Positions 8,761 to 18,890 are shown, numbered from the stretch's first letter. The stretch is DNA of 64,000 nt from Planctomycetota bacterium (GCA_016745075.1 JADGDD010000002.1:474049-538048), one strand, 5' to 3'. The notes: generated by a model from the sequence alone, not told the origin. Program-made: numbers and translations.

Positions 8761-9642
8761 ATGAGGGTACTGTGCTTATTTTCACTGATCTTTTCTCATG
8801 GTATGCTCTTTTCTTTGTGTAGCATAGAACCACTCATTGTGACTTCTAAACATCCTTTTTATGTGAAAGATAAAGGTTGGGTGGAAGCACATCATTTGCG
8901 TCAAGGGGATCTTATTCAGACTGATGCGGGCGACTATCAATGTGTTAAGAAACTATCACGAAAAAAACAAGCTGATAGGCCTGTTTATAATATGAGTATT
9001 GTTCAAGCTCATACATATTATGTGAACAATAACCATCTTCTTGTACATAATACCGATTGTAAGCTTACTGAAGATAGAGTAGATGAGATGATGCAGCATG
9101 CTACTTATGTAGACAGCGGAGAACATGCCAGTTATTATGATGTTGGTGACGGAACTGGTTTGAAAATATATACCCCAGAAATAGATGAATATGACCCTTT
9201 TGCTTTTATGGTTGCTGACCATCTTTCTTACGAATATAAACTTATGCAAAAATTATGGAGATCAGGGGTGACAAATATCCCTCAGCCACTTGGTTTGATT
9301 ACCCATAATGGTTCGCAATACCTTTGGATGGAGCACATTCAGGGCGTATCACCTAAAGAGTATGCAGGCTTAGTGGCAAAAAGAAAATCTGATATTACTG
9401 AATTACTTGTTCGTGTGTACGATGAGGCACGGTTATTTCAGCGAATACAATCTGATCGAGATTCGAATGAATTTTTGTTTCATGGTGATATTGGCATCAA
9501 CTGGATACTTCGTGACGATGAAATTGTCTTCTTTGATTTTGACAAGTCTATTTTCTCTGAAATTGAAAAAGGTTTACTTCACGAAAAAAATGAGATAAAA
9601 TCAGCAGAAAGAGTTCTTCTTAATGTTTTTGACAGTAAATGA
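8761..9642 (+). CDS. Secreted Hint-C cassette protein D with protein-kinase/APH-like effector domain
   Basis: I choose ATG 8761 (SD GGGAGG, 7-base spacing) over TTG 8746. Residues 1-20 form a signal peptide. The Hint C-half has TSKHPF at 28-33, DKGWVEAHHL, VYNMSI and LLVHN ending at Asn97, then Thr98, a residue compatible with splicing or cleavage. Residues 125-265 have kinase-fold landmarks: GDGTGLKIY with candidate nucleotide-binding Lys135, a Glu in the next helix (YEYK), an LWMEHIQG hinge, a catalytic loop HGDIGIN (Asp243, Asn247), and a DFD at 259-261 in the metal-binding position. This order matches aminoglycoside-phosphotransferase-type and other atypical kinases. An exported kinase implies modification of a target-cell protein or metabolite; the target is unknown. 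Confidence 0.85.
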   Translation: MRVLCLFSLIFSHGMLFSLCSIEPLIVTSKHPFYVKDKGWVEAHHLRQGDLIQTDAGDYQCVKKLSRKKQADRPVYNMSIVQAHTYYVNNNHLLVHNTDCKLTEDRVDEMMQHATYVDSGEHASYYDVGDGTGLKIYTPEIDEYDPFAFMVADHLSYEYKLMQKLWRSGVTNIPQPLGLITHNGSQYLWMEHIQGVSPKEYAGLVAKRKSDITELLVRVYDEARLFQRIQSDRDSNEFLFHGDIGINWILRDDEIVFFDFDKSIFSEIEKGLLHEKNEIKSAERVLLNVFDSK

Positions 9643-10001
9643 AGGCGTTGTGGTTTTTTTCTGTATTGATATTTGCTTAAGAGAGTGAATGGACGTGTTG
9701 TAGAGGTTTTGAGAAACTCTTTGTTGTCGATTTATGTTTTATTCACAGAGACGGTTTAGAGAAAAATATCTGGCTTTGGGGTTTAGGGGATGTTTTCAAT
9801 TTCCATCCAGTTGCTTTGGGCGGTGCAATAAATTGTTTTCAAGTAAATTTGAGATGTGTTTATTCCAGAATGTGGTGTTTATTTTTTTGTATAAGTAATG
9901 TTTCCCTTATTATTTATTATATGGATAGTCTGACTACTCCTTGGTTAATTTGTATCTACGATATTCTCGTTAACTTGTGGAGGTTTCTTAGTGTAGGGTA
10001 A
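9643..10001. other. Intergenic region, nothing recognised
   Basis: This lies between two convergent genes. It is AT-rich. I see no clear terminator, RNA gene or repeat. Confidence 0.5.
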
Positions 10002-12260
10002 TTACTGTTCTTTCTCTGAGACGATTTCGAAATAATGGCTACGTGGAGAATTACTAGGTTCAATTTTTTGAATATACCCTTCATTACAAAGGCCTTTTAA
10101 ATAAGATGTTGCTGTTTGAGGTGCAATGTTGAGGAGTGATATTATTTCCTTACGTGTGAGTTTGTTATATGTTCGGAAGAGTGTTTTTATGCAATCAATT
10201 CTACGAAGTGTGCTGCCGATGTGGATGTTAGGCCCGTGCTGTGAAGATGATGAATGTGAAGAGATATTATATTGTGTAGTCGATGATATTGTAGAAGAAG
10301 CAGGGATTTTTATGTCAGGAAGAATTGGTGTGTTGAAATGAATGAATGGTTCAATGTCTTTTCTTGAAAAGAGTGGAGTTGTAGGATTATGGATACTTAG
10401 CATTTCTATGACATTTCGTAGTTCACGGACATTTCCAGGCCAATAATGAGACTGAAGAAATTCAATTGCGTCTGTAGAGAAATTTGGCAGAGAGTCTTTG
10501 TCAAAATAGGGAGAAAGGAAATGTGTACAGAGCAGAGGGATATCATCGACTCGGTTACGCAGAGGAGAGATATAGAGTGTTTGGCGAGATATTCGGTGGT
10601 AGAGGTCTTGGCGAAATTCTTTGTTAGATTCAGGATCAAGTAAGGATCTGTTAGTTGCAAATATAAACCGAGCATGAGTGGTTTGAACTTTATCGCTGCC
10701 TACAGGTCTATATTCACGACATTCAAGGACACGTAATAATGCTGCTTGAAGCCGAGGACTTGATTCTCCAATTTCATCAAGAAAAATCGATCCATTTTTT
10801 GCGCTGCCAAACAGTCCAAGTCGTGCACCGCTGGCGCCACTAAAAGATCCATGTGTATGCCCAAATAATTCAGACTCAAGGAGGCTGTCAGGTACTGAGG
10901 CACAATTAAGACAGACAAATGGTTTGTCGTGCCTATCGCTTACGGAATGAATAGCTTTTGCTACGAGTTCTTTGCCAACTCCTGTTTCCCCGGTAATTAA
11001 GACTGGCAAAAGAGTGTCTGCATAACATGTAATAGAGTTCTGTGTTTTAACTATCTCTTTGCTTGACCCGATGAGACCATGTTTTTCTTTGCATTTTTCC
11101 ATACTCAAGGTGCTGATTGCTTCAGGCCGAAATATGGGTGATGAGCTGATTGAGCTTGCTAATTTGCAAATATCAACCTTTGTAATGAAAGGTAATTGAT
11201 GCAGTTCAAATTCAATTCTCGGCAGGGCATCATAAAATTCGGCAGTTTTCCAAGATTGAGCAAATGACTGTACTGCATGGCGCTCATTTCCTTGGAAGTA
11301 TGCAATGATGGAAGAAAAGAAATCATCGAGCCAATGTGTTTGCCCAATGTTTTTTTGACGTTCTAGTACAGAAGATGCTAGTGAGAAATCTTGTTGTTGG
11401 AGGAGGGTTCGTAATGGTTGATAGAGTAATAAAGATGAAACCTCATGATGATATTTGTTTTCCAATTCTCCTGTATAGATTTGAAAGAGTTGTTCATTCA
11501 ACTGTTGGTCTGGATTGCGTATTCTAGCAATGAGTTTTCTGTAGTGATCGAGTGGCAACATTCTGCGGCAAATGATTTTTTCGTTATTTTTTTCGATTCT
11601 ATCTAAGTGCGACAAGGCATCATCGAACTGGCATCGTTCAAGGCAGTCAAAGAAAAGATATGCTTTTCTTAGTTTTTCTTTTCTATATTGTGAATGAGAC
11701 TCAACTTGTGGTTTGATGTTTTTCCAAATCCCCAATTTCGAGTAAGTTTGTAAGGATGAATTTATGGTTAGAAAGAAATCTTGGTCAATCCATCCTGCTA
11801 ACTCTTTATCAACTGTTTCTATATAAACATTGTAATTATGAGATGATGAAACCATTTTTGTTAACTTTATGGTTTGAGTGAGATGTGCTATCAAAGTGAG
11901 CTCGTCTGCTGAGGCAACTGTTTTAAAGTGGCGGCACATATCTTGATAAAGGTCAAGGTATTGATCAGTGATAGATTTTATCTGAAGACCAAGAGATGTG
12001 GATAAACGAATATGGCAATAGAGAATGCGAAGTAGAAGAGGGATCTTTTTATTTAAACAAGGAGACCAGACCTTTGGGGAACGGTAGGCTTCTTGGCGCT
12101 GGGCATATGAATAAGATGGAGGTGTTTTATGTTGGGTAAAAAGGATAAGATAAGGGTGGGATTGAATCGTTTCTTTAGGAAAGCTTCCGTATGGAAAAGG
12201 TCCAGATAGAGAGCAGTATCGTTTGACTATCATTGTTGGGGAAATAGAGGTTTTTGTCAT
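10002..12260 (-). CDS. Sigma-54-type AAA+ transcriptional activator with winged-helix tail
   Basis: The 752-residue protein has a ~380-residue helical N-terminal region without a recognised receiver, GAF or FHA domain. A sigma-54 activator AAA+ core follows: Walker A GETGVGKE, the L1-loop region ESELFGHTHGSFSGA, Walker B GSIFLDEIGE, sensor and arginine region FRQDLYHRIS, and WPGNVREL. The sigma-54 contact loop is GSFSGA where the family has GAFTGA, so contact could be altered. Instead of a Fis-type helix-turn-helix, the C-terminus carries a winged-helix-like segment (LTRKEIISLLNIAPQTATSY). It is the last gene of the secretion operon, 57 bp after gspF, and is the obvious candidate to control the sigma-54-like promoters at 22.5 and 22.9 kb. 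Confidence 0.9.
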   Translation of the reverse strand: MTKTSISPTMIVKRYCSLSGPFPYGSFPKETIQSHPYLILFTQHKTPPSYSYAQRQEAYRSPKVWSPCLNKKIPLLLRILYCHIRLSTSLGLQIKSITDQYLDLYQDMCRHFKTVASADELTLIAHLTQTIKLTKMVSSSHNYNVYIETVDKELAGWIDQDFFLTINSSLQTYSKLGIWKNIKPQVESHSQYRKEKLRKAYLFFDCLERCQFDDALSHLDRIEKNNEKIICRRMLPLDHYRKLIARIRNPDQQLNEQLFQIYTGELENKYHHEVSSLLLYQPLRTLLQQQDFSLASSVLERQKNIGQTHWLDDFFSSIIAYFQGNERHAVQSFAQSWKTAEFYDALPRIEFELHQLPFITKVDICKLASSISSSPIFRPEAISTLSMEKCKEKHGLIGSSKEIVKTQNSITCYADTLLPVLITGETGVGKELVAKAIHSVSDRHDKPFVCLNCASVPDSLLESELFGHTHGSFSGASGARLGLFGSAKNGSIFLDEIGESSPRLQAALLRVLECREYRPVGSDKVQTTHARFIFATNRSLLDPESNKEFRQDLYHRISRQTLYISPLRNRVDDIPLLCTHFLSPYFDKDSLPNFSTDAIEFLQSHYWPGNVRELRNVIEMLSIHNPTTPLFSRKDIEPFIHFNTPILPDIKIPASSTISSTTQYNISSHSSSSQHGPNIHIGSTLRRIDCIKTLFRTYNKLTRKEIISLLNIAPQTATSYLKGLCNEGYIQKIEPSNSPRSHYFEIVSEKEQ

Positions 12261-12317
12261 ATGGATACCTTTATGTCTGTAATGAGGGATTGACTTTTAT
12301 GATACTGATGATGTAAA

Positions 12318-13571
12318 TCACATAGCTTCTCCCATACGTGCAAGGGGAAGAACAGCAGCCATTGCAATGATTCCAATAAGTGCTGCCATAATGAAGATGG
12401 CAAAGGGTTCTAAGAGAGTAGTAAGGGTATCAATGCTTTGTTGTGATGATCGGTGAAAACGTTTGGATATTTTCCTTAATAAGGCGGGTAGTTCGCCACT
12501 TTGTTCACCAAGAAGTAATAGTCTGCTAAATTCCGGGTCAAAAAGACTGCTTTCGGCAATGATTTGACTGAAGTCATGGCCTTGAGTAAGTGAAGTTTGA
12601 GCATTGGTCATAACCTTTTTCAGATGTGGTCCTGGTGCTGTTTTTCCGGCAATGGCAATGGCATCAGCTAGAGGAATGCCACTGTCTAGGAGTCTTGACA
12701 GTGTTCGAGATAATTCTGCGATGCGACTACGGCGCAGCGCTCTTATGATGATAGTACTAGAGATGTAATTACCAAGTTTGCTGTGTGGTTGAATAGAGCG
12801 TATCCAACGAGTCAGTATAATCCAGATAGAAATTGAGCCAAGGAACAGTAAAGGGAAATAGCTTATAAGGATATTTCCCGTTTTCATGACTACAGCGGTA
12901 AGCGTTGGTAATGTTTGTCCGTTGTCTTCTAGGATGGCGGCGAGTTCTGGAAGCGTGCTTGTAGAGAGAAATAATACAACACCAATAGCTGCAACGATAA
13001 GGATAGACGGATAAGCTAAGGCCATCATGAGTTTATGTTTAATGTCGTTGTTATGTTGTAAGTGAAGAGCGAGAGCCTGTAAAGATCCTGTCAAATCTCC
13101 CGCATGTTGTCCTGCTTCTAACAGAGCAATATCAAATGGAGAAAACCAGTTATTATGAGCCCTACATGCTTGACCAATGTGTTGTCCTTCGCGGATTGCA
13201 TTGCGTAGGCTGAGAAGCATCTGTCGTTCAGGTTTTGTGCGTGTTGGTGCTAGAGATAAATCATTAAGCGTTTGTTCGAGAGTGAGTCCAGAATCGAGCA
13301 TCGTTGCTAAGCCATCATAAAGGTCAATACGAATGTTAATGCGTCGTTGCCGTTGTTGTTTATCCCATGTGTGTCGAAATGAATTGAATAGTGACGTGTG
13401 TGCAAAAAAGAAAGAGTCCCAGTTTTTAACCTGTTTAATTGAGAGCACATGAAGTCCTGACTTCCATAAGGCTTGACGGGCACTCTGTACATCGATGCTA
13501 CGTTGTTCACCAGTAACAATGGTATTTGTGTTATTGCATTTGGCTTTGTAGCGAAAGAGAATATCAGGCAT
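12318..13571 (-). CDS. gspF: Type II secretion inner-membrane platform protein GspF
   Basis: At 417 residues the length is typical for GspF/PilC. Two T2SSF domains are visible: LYDGLATMLDSGLTLEQTL and later LSRTLSRLLDSGIPLADAI. Hydrophobic segments lie near 190-210, 240-260 and at the C-terminus (IFIMAALIGIIAMAAVLPL). It overlaps gspE by 8 bases, implying coupled translation. GspF links the ATPase GspE to pseudopilus assembly in the inner membrane. Confidence 0.93.
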   Translation of the reverse strand: MPDILFRYKAKCNNTNTIVTGEQRSIDVQSARQALWKSGLHVLSIKQVKNWDSFFFAHTSLFNSFRHTWDKQQRQRRINIRIDLYDGLATMLDSGLTLEQTLNDLSLAPTRTKPERQMLLSLRNAIREGQHIGQACRAHNNWFSPFDIALLEAGQHAGDLTGSLQALALHLQHNNDIKHKLMMALAYPSILIVAAIGVVLFLSTSTLPELAAILEDNGQTLPTLTAVVMKTGNILISYFPLLFLGSISIWIILTRWIRSIQPHSKLGNYISSTIIIRALRRSRIAELSRTLSRLLDSGIPLADAIAIAGKTAPGPHLKKVMTNAQTSLTQGHDFSQIIAESSLFDPEFSRLLLLGEQSGELPALLRKISKRFHRSSQQSIDTLTTLLEPFAIFIMAALIGIIAMAAVLPLARMGEAM

Positions 13572-15237
13572 GAATTACTCGCTCAAGTTCTTCTTTGGTA
13601 GTTACTTCATTTCGGACGAGGTCCATGCCACAATCTCGAAGAGATTGTATTCCAAGTTCTTTTGTTCTCAAGCGGAGTTCAGAGAGACTAACGCCACTTG
13701 TAATAAGGTGCTGTATGTCTTCGGTAATGACAACCATTTCATAAATACCCAATCGGCCACGAAAACCAGTGTTGTTACAAGTCTCACACGAGCCGGAGAG
13801 CACTCCGCCGCATGTTATACAAGAGCGACGAAGAAGGCGTTGAGCCAAGACCGCAGTAAGCGAGGCGGCAACAAGGTATGTTTCAACGCCAAGGTCTATG
13901 AGCCGCGTTATTGCAGATAATGCATCGTTGGTATGGAGGGTAGAGAGTACAAGATGTCCCGTCAGGCTAGATTGGATAGCCATGCGAGCTGTTTCTAAAT
14001 CGCGGATTTCACCGACCATAATAATATCAGGGTCTTGGCGCAGGAGATGGCGAAGTCCGTTGGCGAAGGTCATTCCTTTTTTTTCATTAACTTGACTTTG
14101 TGTAATAGAGAGCCCTACCTCGCTGAGGTTATATTCAACAGGGTCTTCTATTGTCATAATATTACGCTCTGGTGCATTGAGTTCGCGTAATATTGCGTAA
14201 AGAGTTGTGCTTTTTCCTGATCCAGTAGGCCCGGTTACAAGAATAATACCAGAAGATCGTTTAGCTGCATTAAGAAATGCACTGGCGATATTTTGTGGCA
14301 TACCGAGCTGGGAAAAGTTAGTGACTTGGTTTTGTGTGTCTAAGAGGCGAAGTACAATACGCTCACCATTCATAGAGGGAATGCTACTAATACGCAAATC
14401 AATATTACGGTTACCAATACGAATGCTGCAACGACCATCCTGAGGAATTAAGCGTTCAGCGACATCCATGCGGCCCATGACTTTTATACGGCTGACTAAC
14501 GATTTGTGAATAGCAAGATCGTATTGCCTACCCGTATCAAGTACGCCATCAATTCGATTTCGAACAATAAGCGCGTTGGTTAATGGTTGAATATGGATAT
14601 CGGATGCAAGGTGTCGTGCGGCGCGAAAAAGTAGACGATCTACAAGGAGAACCATAGGAGCTTTTCCGGTTGAGCTCAGTAAATCGCTATTATCAGCGTC
14701 AAAATCAATTTCGGCATCTACCGTGTCACCAATCACATAGGTCCCTTCGTTTGCTTTTTCATTGAGTTCATCATCATGTTCGTGAACATACCGTTCGTAT
14801 GCAGCGTCAATGGAAGCTAACAAAACATCCTCATCTAAATAAGAATGCACTTCAATTGAGCACCCTAGTCGTACACCAATATTGTGTGTTACATCAGGGC
14901 GGCACCGCCCTCCAATAAACAGGCTTTCAATACCATTGTGGTGTCCTTGAGAGAGCACAGAGTATTCACGAGCAAAATCGCGAGATATATTCTTAAGGAA
15001 ATGGTCGCTGGCTAAATGTTCGTGTATTTTGCGATTGCTTATTTCTGAACTCAGTATTTCAAGATGGTCAGAAATATGGCCTCTATTATCTACAACATGT
15101 GAGTCATTGTCATCAAAGAGGGGGGGAGATGGTTTGACATGAGGGTCGTAGACATATGCTTGTAATAGACTATCGCTCTCATTATCTATAGGAGGGTTAT
15201 TATTCATGGGAGAGCTCAGTATTGTTGAGTAAAGCAT
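13564..15237 (-). CDS. gspE: Type II secretion ATPase GspE
   Basis: The 557-residue cytoplasmic ATPase shows Walker A GPTGSGKST, an Asp box MTIEDPVE, a Walker B segment DPDIIMVGEIRD and the His box HLVLSTLHTND. Near the C-terminus are two CxxC pairs (CITC and CETC) only seven residues apart, much closer than in classical GspE, so the zinc loop is compact. The reading frame overlaps the end of gspD by 38 bases if ATG 15237 is used. ATG 15207 would overlap by only 8, and neither has a strong SD sequence, so the start is uncertain. Confidence 0.93.
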   Translation of the reverse strand: MLYSTILSSPMNNNPPIDNESDSLLQAYVYDPHVKPSPPLFDDNDSHVVDNRGHISDHLEILSSEISNRKIHEHLASDHFLKNISRDFAREYSVLSQGHHNGIESLFIGGRCRPDVTHNIGVRLGCSIEVHSYLDEDVLLASIDAAYERYVHEHDDELNEKANEGTYVIGDTVDAEIDFDADNSDLLSSTGKAPMVLLVDRLLFRAARHLASDIHIQPLTNALIVRNRIDGVLDTGRQYDLAIHKSLVSRIKVMGRMDVAERLIPQDGRCSIRIGNRNIDLRISSIPSMNGERIVLRLLDTQNQVTNFSQLGMPQNIASAFLNAAKRSSGIILVTGPTGSGKSTTLYAILRELNAPERNIMTIEDPVEYNLSEVGLSITQSQVNEKKGMTFANGLRHLLRQDPDIIMVGEIRDLETARMAIQSSLTGHLVLSTLHTNDALSAITRLIDLGVETYLVAASLTAVLAQRLLRRSCITCGGVLSGSCETCNNTGFRGRLGIYEMVVITEDIQHLITSGVSLSELRLRTKELGIQSLRDCGMDLVRNEVTTKEELERVIHA

Positions 15238-17653
15238 TACCTTTTGGGGTAGGAATATTTATATGTGCATTCCGAGATGTATCCAAAATACGTATTGCTG
15301 TCAGTTTTGGCCAGCCATCTTCTTCCAGTTGTGCTCGTTCCATTGCTTCGTCGGTGCGTTGACGTAATGAGGCAAAGTCACGAACAACATCGACTCGAAT
15401 AAAAGCATAAAAATAACGTTCATTGTGATTGACAGCATTGTTTTTGAAGGCCCAGCCCAGTAATGGGAGATTATCGAGCCAAGGAATTCCACTTTCAGAT
15501 TCACCTTCTCGTTGAGAGACAATGCCACCAACAATAATAGCATGACCGTCAGGAAGTACCGTTGTATTAGTAATGGATTTTTCATTTTTCCCCGGCATAC
15601 CACCGATGGATGAACTTTGATCAAACGAGCTATTGCGAATGGAGTATTGTAACGAGACTTCATTCGCTCCTAACAATGTTGGCGTGAGAGAAATTTCCAA
15701 TCCAGCAGACTCATAACCATTAGTAGTGTCAACAATTCGACCTGTGGATGTTTCAGCGCTAGAAGCAATAGGTATTTGAGCTGTTTGTTTAATAACAGAT
15801 GTAGTATTATTACGAGTAATGCGTGTGTCACGATCAAGGACTCGGGTTTGAGAAGAGTTTTCCATAAGATTCAAGGCAAGATCAATATGCGGTGCAGAGA
15901 ATGAATAAGGTGAACCTGCTAAAGGAAATTTGTCATCAGTTGTTTCGTTGGCACTATTAACAGCAGCGGTAGCAAACTGTTGGCGCTGATCGTATGCATT
16001 CATTTCTAGGCCAAGCTCGCGGTGATCGTCCGCAGAGATGCTAGCAAGAATGACTTGAATTTGTATTTGAGGCTCGCGAATATCCAGTTGTGCAATAAGT
16101 TCCTTAATACGAGACATTTCTATCGGAGTACAAATTGATAAGATTGTATTTGTGTGGAGATCATAACTGATCTGAATAGAAGTGGTAGGTTGTGTGCCTT
16201 TACGAGATAGGCGGTCTACTTGAGAAAGGTGATGTGTCTGTAGGGCCTGGGTGTTCATATTTGTGTGAGGGTCTTCAGTAAGGCTTATCGGTGGCGAATA
16301 TTCGAGCTCGGTAGAAATATTTTCAGGAGGATAAGATGGGGATTGTTGCGGTAAGGCCCCTAAGGTAGGTTGTGAGGAAGGCATAGACGTTTTTTTGTTT
16401 TTATTAAAGTCATTTTGTCGTTGATAAGTTTGTATTAAACTAGAATCGTTTTCAAGCAATCCGCGAAGGACCCCCGCTAATTCATCGGCAAGACGGTATT
16501 TGATGGTAAATCGATGTTGTGCCAGTTGCTCTGCTTTAGGAGCAGTATTTAGATCGTAGAGTAAGGTTTGTATTTTCTCATGTACTCGTGCCGTGGCGGT
16601 AATGAGTAGCTGTCGCGTTAAAGAATTCGATTTGATGGTTTTTAGGTCACCACTTTTTTTGACATCAGGAAAGAGAGTGGTGATAGTTGTACGAACTTGT
16701 TCAAGAGTGTGGTAGAATGGTGTATACGTTTTTTCAATAAGTTCTTCTTTACTGTCAAGATCTTTTAGGAAATTCATCATGGCTGTTCTATCTGCTTGAG
16801 TTCCAACAAGAAGAATTCTCCCATCTTCCATAGCGGTAAATCGTTGTTTTTGAGAATCGGATAGAGAGGACTTTGTTTTAGGAAATAATCGATTCCATAG
16901 CATGTTTGCTTGTTTTACAAGATTGGTAGCAGTGCCACGGCGTGGTTGATAAAGCACATAATCAATCGGTGTGCCAGCTTGATCTGCCTGTTGTAAGAAG
17001 GTAAGCATGCGATCTACAACGTGTCGTTTCCCAGAAAGTAACAAGGCATGACTATCGTTGGTATACGCCTCGGCAGTGATGAGACCTTTGCTGGAATTTT
17101 CCGTAGAGGCTGCTCGAACCAGAACATTCAGCATCTTTTTTGCGTTATCTGCATGCAAATGATTCAAGGTCACGCGAAGAAGCATATGACTTGGTTTAAA
17201 GGCAATCGCATTGTATTGTTCGTCGTCAAGCAGTAAGACATATTGAATAATATCACTTTTTTTGACGATCTTGTAAATAAGTGGATTTGATTGAACTACA
17301 ACGGCATCTAATTGTCGTTCCACTAAGGATGTAATAAAAAAATCCCATAATTGACCCTTAGTGAATTGGGCTGAAACGTTTCCCTTATAGCTCGCTTTTT
17401 CTTTTTTCAGTAAATTCTCATCGTAGAGTAACTCAATTTCAGGAATAGCTTGTTGGATAGTAAGTGTAAGGACTTCTAAAGACATATTCTCTGCCTTGAT
17501 CTGCATCGTAATATGTTCATCTAAGACAGTAGACGCATGCCTTTTTGATGTAGTGTGGGCAGGGCGTACGCCTCGCTCAGCTCCTTGAATGGAGCTGCAT
17601 AGAAAAGAAGACCCTATTGTAAGAAGGAGTGTAAAGAGGGTGTTTTTCTTCAT
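15200..17653 (-). CDS. gspD: Type II secretion secretin GspD
   Basis: The 817-residue outer-membrane pore protein has a signal peptide ending near SSIQGAE. Periplasmic N0-N3-type domains follow, with a long Ser/Pro/Gln-rich linker around 400-480. The C-terminal secretin domain includes VLDRDTRITRNN, LPDGHAIIVGGI and the signature region IPWLDNLPLLGWAFK. It overlaps the TPR lipoprotein gene by 4 bases (ATGA). The partner lipoprotein may help it reach the outer membrane. Assignment is firm from the secretin block. Confidence 0.93.
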   Translation of the reverse strand: MKKNTLFTLLLTIGSSFLCSSIQGAERGVRPAHTTSKRHASTVLDEHITMQIKAENMSLEVLTLTIQQAIPEIELLYDENLLKKEKASYKGNVSAQFTKGQLWDFFITSLVERQLDAVVVQSNPLIYKIVKKSDIIQYVLLLDDEQYNAIAFKPSHMLLRVTLNHLHADNAKKMLNVLVRAASTENSSKGLITAEAYTNDSHALLLSGKRHVVDRMLTFLQQADQAGTPIDYVLYQPRRGTATNLVKQANMLWNRLFPKTKSSLSDSQKQRFTAMEDGRILLVGTQADRTAMMNFLKDLDSKEELIEKTYTPFYHTLEQVRTTITTLFPDVKKSGDLKTIKSNSLTRQLLITATARVHEKIQTLLYDLNTAPKAEQLAQHRFTIKYRLADELAGVLRGLLENDSSLIQTYQRQNDFNKNKKTSMPSSQPTLGALPQQSPSYPPENISTELEYSPPISLTEDPHTNMNTQALQTHHLSQVDRLSRKGTQPTTSIQISYDLHTNTILSICTPIEMSRIKELIAQLDIREPQIQIQVILASISADDHRELGLEMNAYDQRQQFATAAVNSANETTDDKFPLAGSPYSFSAPHIDLALNLMENSSQTRVLDRDTRITRNNTTSVIKQTAQIPIASSAETSTGRIVDTTNGYESAGLEISLTPTLLGANEVSLQYSIRNSSFDQSSSIGGMPGKNEKSITNTTVLPDGHAIIVGGIVSQREGESESGIPWLDNLPLLGWAFKNNAVNHNERYFYAFIRVDVVRDFASLRQRTDEAMERAQLEEDGWPKLTAIRILDTSRNAHINIPTPKGNALLNNTELSHE

Positions 17654-18258
17654 GATTCATCTTCTTTTTTGTTGGCGAGATTATGAGTCATGTTTGGATC
17701 ACGAGATATTTTATCAATCCATTCTCTAGCCCAAGATTGCCAACGAGGATATGGGCTGCGCAAGGAAATCGAATGTAAATCATGTAACCGAACTTCGTCA
17801 CGTCTATCTTCACGCAATAAAATATAGCATCGTGTTTGCAACATAGGTAGGTAATCAGGAGACATTTCCTCTGCGATATTCACCTCATCTAATGCTTCTT
17901 GGAAGCGACCTGCGCGATAGAGAGTTATGGCAAGGTTAACATGGGGATCAGGGTCTCCGCTTACCAACTTAGAGGCTGTTAGAAAATGTTCTGCAGCATC
18001 TGCTAATTGATCAGATTCTAAATGTATTGTCCCAAGGTTATTGTGTGCCGTAAAGTGATAAGGGTCTGCTCTCAAAGCTTCTTTGAGGAGGCGTTCTGCT
18101 TCAACGATATCATTATCAATAATTGCCAGAGATTGCGCGTGTAAAATATTGGCCTGTTGGGTATTGCGTATTTTTCGTGTTGTAGATTGGCCACAGCTAG
18201 AAGAGGCTACTATAACTAAGATGCTAATGAGGAGGTGTTTGAGTTTGTAGCGTGCCAT
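17650..18258 (-). CDS. TPR lipoprotein of the secretion operon (pilotin-like)
   Basis: The 202-residue protein starts with a lipoprotein signal (LLISILVIVASSSCGQ, with a lipobox ending in Cys at about 22). Tandem tetratricopeptide-like helices follow (EAERLLKEALRADPYHFTAHNNLGTIHLE, then AEHFLTASKL, then LYRAGRFQEALDEVNIAE). In type IV pilus and type II systems, TPR lipoproteins such as PilF/PilW help place the secretin. Its position directly ahead of gspD, with a 4-base overlap, supports that role by inference. Confidence 0.8.
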   Translation of the reverse strand: MARYKLKHLLISILVIVASSSCGQSTTRKIRNTQQANILHAQSLAIIDNDIVEAERLLKEALRADPYHFTAHNNLGTIHLESDQLADAAEHFLTASKLVSGDPDPHVNLAITLYRAGRFQEALDEVNIAEEMSPDYLPMLQTRCYILLREDRRDEVRLHDLHSISLRSPYPRWQSWAREWIDKISRDPNMTHNLANKKEDES

Positions 18259-18260
18259 TA

Positions 18261-18890
18261 TTATTGATTCTCCAGAATATATTTAACACATTGTAAGCGC
18301 ATACGATAGCGTGGAACCATGGTATATAGTGGGACTTCCCCTTTACTTGCCTGTTGGGCGGCAATTTCTTTTCCATCAACCCATTGAGGGAGTGGCTTAT
18401 GGGCCAGAGTCATTTCTACATCAGCAATAATCCATGGAGAGCCGGCCTTGCGCCAGCGTGTAAAAAAAAGAGCCCATTCTGGTAAAGAAAGTGCAACCCC
18501 TTTGAAAGAGATGCTCTTTTCAATTTTCTGGATACCAGTGTCGCCAAGGGCAAAGGGAGCTTGTTCTGTGACCTTACATACAGAGCTCGGGTTATCGTGC
18601 CCCATATCTTTAAGGAGAAGGTCTAATAAAGACCAGAGATCATAAGTATTTGTACGGTCTATAGGTAAAAGTTTGTTCTGTTGAGTAGATAATGCTCCGC
18701 ATTCTTGAAGTGTTTGCTGGCAGTTTTTCCATTGATTTGTGCTGTGGGTCAACTGAGCAGAAGCAGTGGATAACTGGCATTGTCCTAGTGAAAATATAAG
18801 TAGAATGGAAGTATAGGCACATATACATTGCTTATTTGTTAGCCAATGTGTGTTTGGAATGAAAGGCTTCAATGACGTGCAGGGCATCAA
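18261..18890 (-). CDS. GspM/PilO-like inner-membrane protein
   Basis: The 209-residue protein has one N-terminal hydrophobic segment (about 25-42) and a periplasmic remainder containing LPEWALFFTRWRKAGSPWIIADVEMTL, which fits a small ferredoxin-like GspM/PilO domain. Position after the GspL-like gene (4-base ATGA overlap) is where GspM is expected. Sequence similarity alone is too weak to name it securely. Confidence 0.55.
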   Translation of the reverse strand: MMPCTSLKPFIPNTHWLTNKQCICAYTSILLIFSLGQCQLSTASAQLTHSTNQWKNCQQTLQECGALSTQQNKLLPIDRTNTYDLWSLLDLLLKDMGHDNPSSVCKVTEQAPFALGDTGIQKIEKSISFKGVALSLPEWALFFTRWRKAGSPWIIADVEMTLAHKPLPQWVDGKEIAAQQASKGEVPLYTMVPRYRMRLQCVKYILENQ

